Below, in pieces: positions 60,078 through 64,000 of a stretch of 64,000 nucleotides of DNA. The position numbers were made by a program, and so were the translations under genes. The stretch is from Haliotis asinina. Lineage: Eukaryota > Mollusca > Gastropoda > Lepetellida > Haliotidae. How positions within the stretch are numbered: position 1 is the first letter of the stretch; the number at the start of each line of letters is the position of its first letter. Below the pieces are notes generated by a model. That model was given only the letters and a program-made list of their open reading frames with translations, ran no database searches and was not told where the DNA came from. The DNA lies in the NCBI RefSeq assembly GCF_037392515.1, contig NC_090285.1, positions 6,885,501 to 6,949,500 of the forward strand, in the 5' to 3' direction.

Positions 60078-60746
60078 TCAAAATGCAATAAAACAACTTT
60101 GCAGTACCACCAACAGGGAAGCCCGAGGGTAGAACCACAATAAACTAACATGCAAACCAGAAAGGGAGACAACCGCAGGCGAAAAGTAATAATCAAAAAC
60201 GCATCTGAAGTGATCATATCAGATTAATATTGTATATGTTCTGTATCACTTAATCTTTTCGATAGTGTATTCCATGTTTAATTCAGATAAAATATTTGAT
60301 GAAGTGATAATGTTTTCTAAAGAGAAACACTGGTAACCTGAATACCTGAATATTTCAGGGATGCAGTATTTGTCATAAGTAGATCAAATATTGGACCCGT
60401 GGTGTAGATAGCAGATTATGCCTAACTTACTTCCGGGGGCAAACTATAATTACAAATCAAATTGAGGAGTTTTTTTTGTAATAGAGGAGCAACAGACAGA
60501 CACAATTTTCATTTGGATACCATTCAAATGAAGCTTGCATTCTCATCTCAAGACATAGTTTTAATGCACATTTGGAACCAGTCAGGAAGGTAAATATTGA
60601 AGCAATTTCAACAAGTGTAGAGTGCATATGTTTGAAGAATAGGCCAGCCGTATGCCATGGTGTGGAATTCTAGATGGAGTGAGCATATGGTCCGACAAGT
60701 CCTGTCTGCTAGCTATATTTCATCATGTTGAAAATGGGTGAATTTT

Positions 60747-63700
60747 CTACAAAATCTTCCACACTTTACTTTCACCGGTGACATTAGAAATTTTAAGTTT
60801 CTTTTGAGGTGATGTTGTGGATGCGGTGTTGTCACTAGCATCTATGTTGACCTGCAGCTGACCACCATACAGGACGCAGTTTCCAACTTGGGCAACTTGA
60901 CTGTATGACGTTGGGGTAGTACTGTCGTTTGCCGTCTGCTGCTGTGTACAATGACCCAGGGAGTGACCTGGTGTTATTGCCGTGACAGATGGTCTTGGAG
61001 CTATGGCAAGCTGCTTGCCAATCCTGGTACTGCTCCCAGACCCTGCTTGGTATTTCAAATGGTCCTCGTTAGTGGGTTGAGCTGTAACAGAGGCATTTAC
61101 CAAAGTTGCAGTATGTCTTGGCAGCGAGGGCTCCTGTGATGCAAGACTGTTGGCAGCCTGGCTCTGAGATGTGAATGGAAATTGGGGAAAGAAGATTGCT
61201 GCCGGACGAGGTGCAGTAGGAGCAGCAGTGTTGATAGCGTTGTTCATGTAGTACTGGGACAGTGAGAGTGGAGATGGTAGTATGTAAGGCTGGATGGCAG
61301 ACTGGGATGGCTGTGGTGGATGTACTTGTCGTGGAGTGAACTTTCGGGCTCTCAGCGGCTGTTCCATGATCCTGTATGAGTTTTCCCGACAAAACACAAT
61401 CCCTGGAATAAGAAATGAAGGATATTGAAGAATAGCAAACGCCCCCTAGCCAAATGGGGACACTGTCCAGTGACTGTCAGGATCAGGGAACCAATGGCCG
61501 CTTCATACATGGTAATGTAACATCCTGTCGTTTTTACAAATGGAGGGCCAAGGTGAAAATAATTACCTCAAACTACTAAACACTCCCCCCCTCCCCCCCC
61601 CCCCCCCCAACCGGTAGTATAACATTTATTAGGTAATATATACATGTGTTTACAGAGCAGTCAGTGGATGCTTTGCATTTGTAAAATTCGGCTTGATGTT
61701 TCCTATTTTCTTATCACCTCCCATGCATGCCTGAGTTTAGTTTTATGCAGCTTTTAGCAATGTTGCAGAGATATCAGGGTGAGGGACATCACTTTTCATG
61801 CATGTATCAGAAAAGGTTCAAAGGCAAGTTTGTCATCCCTTCACACTTGTGTGCTTTGCAATTCATATAGTTCTTGAATTGCAAGTGTTTGAATTGACAG
61901 TTTGCACTGTAGAAACAGGTTTTAGAGTTTTATTTCACTGACCAACACTGGATGGTCCAGTGATTCGTATCAACCCTGACTGCAAGAATTCCATAACCCC
62001 ATATAACTTACGAATTGCACATATGCACATAGTATGGTCGAGGAGGAAGGGGAAATGAACAGTGGCAGCAAACTGGTCAACTGGAATAACTTTGCATCCG
62101 ATGGCTGAAGGATGGTAGCAGGTGAATGCATAACACACTTTATTGTGTGAAAAATACACACAAACGGAACAGTGGCAGCAAATTGGTCAACAGGAAACAT
62201 TTTGTATCCCATGGCTGAAGGGTGGTAGCAGGTGAACGCATAACACACTTTAATGTGTGAAAACTACACACAAACGGGATCCATTATTCTGGGAGGTTGA
62301 CCATGACTTACCAGAAGTGTCTTTGAGAACATCAATCCGCTTGAGCCAGTCAACAACAGTGACGAGGTCGGAGTACACCAGGCGCTGGAAAACCCGCTTT
62401 ATCTTGGCTTTTGCTGTATTCACATCTATGGGATCAGGGCCTCCTGCAAATGTGAAGGTGCACCAATAAGTGAATACACCAACTGGAAGCTCGCGGTAAC
62501 TAGCATATGATGTACCATGATGGTACTCCCGAGTAGTAAAATAAATACTTCCAGAGTCGTGCAAAAACTGTTGGACACTGGGCGTAATGTTAATAGACTT
62601 ACAGGTTAATTTATTGTAGCATTGCTAATCTTCATGAGTTTCATTTTCGTAAGATCCAAGTCAAATTTTCCACATTTGTGAGGAATAATCTTACCTACCA
62701 TCACAAAATTTCTGTTTTTTTTCTTTTGCTTATTTATCGAACGTCAACAATTCAATCAACATATGTAATTGTACAGTGCCGTGAAGTCCTTAATATAACG
62801 ACCGATGTGATTGTGTTAAATAGTGGTTGGAAAGTTGTACTGAAATTGTATGCGCAGAACAGAGATGATTTAAAAATTTGCCCATCAAATTTTACAAAAT
62901 GTATTGTCAACTCATTTCATGAAAATTATTTAAATAATATGTAAGTCTTTGGAAATTACGTATTATTTACCAAGAATATGTTGACCTTCCCTGTCTTGTT
63001 TCGTCTGTGATTTCCGTTTGACATATGGCCTGAAAGCCCCCCTCTCCTCTTCAGTGTTGCACCCGACTGACTTGGTGGAGTCAGCGGGGAGTACGGTTGG
63101 GGGTAGTGGTCCATCAGCTGGCACAGTGCCTGGTCTTTCTGTACATGACGAATTATATGAAACCAGAGCTTGACTCTTTTGTACAGACATGACCTGATAC
63201 CTATGTTGGAAAACAAGTTCCTCCAGCGACCAGGGTGCCAGTTTCTTCATTGAAACATTCGTGTACTTCACATCAAGTTCAGCTAGTTTGGTGATCTTTC
63301 CCATCATCTGAGAAGTAAAGTTTCTGCCAATCCGTTCTGGGTGATACCACGCACTGGTTTTGTCCGGAATGGACAGTCTTGGGCGCTGGAATAGGTACTG
63401 GCAGTTAGGGTCGATTTTCGTTAGCAGCTTCTCTAGGGATAAAATTGGGCACATCTCATCACCTTTCTTCTCGTACATCCGACACCTGTCGTGTTCCTCG
63501 TCTGTTGATGCTCTCGTTGCATAACGACGTCCGTCGCTGTCGATGTCAAAGATGAAGTCTGTCGTCTTGGTGTCCCGTTGCACTTTTGACCGTTTCCTGG
63601 AGAAGTACACGCTGATTTCAAACCACACTTTAAGTAGGAGGGTGAGTGGGGTTTTGGGGCTTAATGCATCACTATTGTATATTTTCCTCAGATCCTCTGT

Positions 63701-64000
63701 TGTCATGCGGGGGCTTGTTCGTTCTGGGTTTTCCCTGGCGGCACTTTTAACAACACGTTTGAACACAACATTGGAATACCTGAATGCCCTTTCTTCAATA
63801 ATGTCCATCTTTCTGGGCGGTACCATGTTTGCGAAATACCGATTTAGCCCGTACCTTATTGCGACGATGGTATTTCTGGAATATCGTTGACCGGTTTTAC
63901 TCCGGACTTCTACGTAAAATCGACACAGAATCTGATCCAGCGCGGCAGGTTTTATGGTTTTTAGATCGACGTCAATGTTGTTTTTCTGACACCAGTCAAG
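60747..64000 (-). CDS. Gene C: Crypton-derived tyrosine-recombinase-like protein with WLK domain (5' end outside window)
   Basis: Exons 62971 to beyond 64000, 62312-62443 and 60747-61402 (minus); the 605 residues visible stay in frame to the window edge and both introns are phase 1. The first exon encodes most of a Crypton-type recombinase-like domain: LDQILCRFYVEVRSKTGQRY, the RYGLNRYF helix, MTTEDLRKIYNSD, a first active-site Arg region FSRKRSKVQRD, EMCPILSLEKLL, and YLFQRP. YTNVSMK follows, where His and Arg of the H-x-x-R pair are replaced. QHR and SYN lie further on, matching the family's GHR and catalytic-Tyr positions. The middle exon has DLVTVVDWLKRIDV. The last exon starts GIVFCREN, is Gln/Ser/Pro/Thr-rich, and has SPQKKLKIS, a possible nuclear signal. 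The domain is closer to gene A than to gene B (shared DLRKIY.SDA). Gene C lies head-to-tail with gene B. Confidence 0.78.
61585..61610. repeat. Poly-C tract
   Basis: An almost pure run of C in gene C intron 2; lengths of such tracts are often misassembled. Confidence 0.9.
61733..61795 (+). mobile_element. 5' fragment of the tRNA-headed SINE
   Basis: 'tagttttatgcagcttttagcaatgttgcagagatatcagggtgagggacatca'; the second half is absent. Confidence 0.55.
62057..62278. repeat. Two-copy tandem duplication, 110-bp unit
   Basis: Copies at 62057-62166 and 62167-62278 are about 90% alike by eye. Each carries 'gtggcagcaaa.tggtcaac.gga' and the small palindrome-like 'cacactttattgtgtg'. It lies in gene C intron 2, starting within 40 bp of the donor. 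Confidence 0.85.
62312..62443 (-). other. WLK-domain exon of gene C
   Basis: 132 bp, phase 1-1, acceptor gaaggttcacatttgcag-like (ending 62444), donor TTCTG|GTAAGT. Encodes NTAKAKIKRVFQRLV and DLVTVVDWLKRIDVLK, aligned with the exons in genes A and B. Confidence 0.7.

Overview
The window looks like gastropod mollusc nuclear DNA, most probably abalone (Haliotis). Genes are split by GT-AG introns, the DNA between them is AT-rich and full of microsatellites, and one tRNA-headed SINE family recurs about a dozen times. That SINE has a GTGAGTGAGT start, a TTTTAGCAATATTCCAGC core, a GGGGAATCGAACCCGGGT B-box and a TTTAACCACTAGGCTACCCC stretch, which I recall from abalone sequences. The species is an inference; the gene content is read directly.

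Layout. (1) 1-9604 (+) is the 3' part of a DCC/neogenin-family receptor gene: fibronectin III domains 4, 5 and 6, then extra copies of domains 6, 5 and 6, then an EGF-like exon with an in-frame stop. A DIRS-type retroelement fossil lies in one intron. (2) 9.6-16.8 kb holds a probable 3' UTR, a possible alternative hydrophobic terminal exon, and a large 31-bp minisatellite. (3) 16.8-23.8 kb holds two minus-strand genes, each with one coding exon: a 129-residue HEAT-repeat protein and a 546-residue ankyrin-repeat/SOCS-box protein. (4) 23.8-28.9 kb is intergenic and unusually rich in the CRE palindrome TGACGTCA. (5) 28.9-64 kb is dominated by three related genes, called A (+, 28916-34755), B (-, 57388-49585) and C (-, beyond 64000 to 60747).

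Genes A, B and C are the most interesting content. Each begins with a Crypton-type tyrosine-recombinase-like domain (the DUF3504 family, related to the domesticated genes QRICH1, ZMYM2/3/4 and KIAA1958). A small separate exon follows, with the signature A-K...D-x(n)-W-L-K. A last exon then begins with an 'IVF/IVL' motif and encodes a long disordered tail. All junctions after the recombinase domain are phase 1. The recombinase active site is eroded differently in each copy, which suggests a locally duplicated host family built from a captured Crypton recombinase and no longer acting as a transposase. Function is unknown; the acidic or serine-rich regions, basic clusters and short linear motifs suggest nuclear regulators.

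Mobile DNA besides SINEs: three copies of a TTAA-flanked non-autonomous DNA transposon (two lie about 40 bp inside the corresponding introns of genes A and B), two or three pogo/Tigger-type TA-flanked elements, a foldback hairpin element, and several minisatellites.
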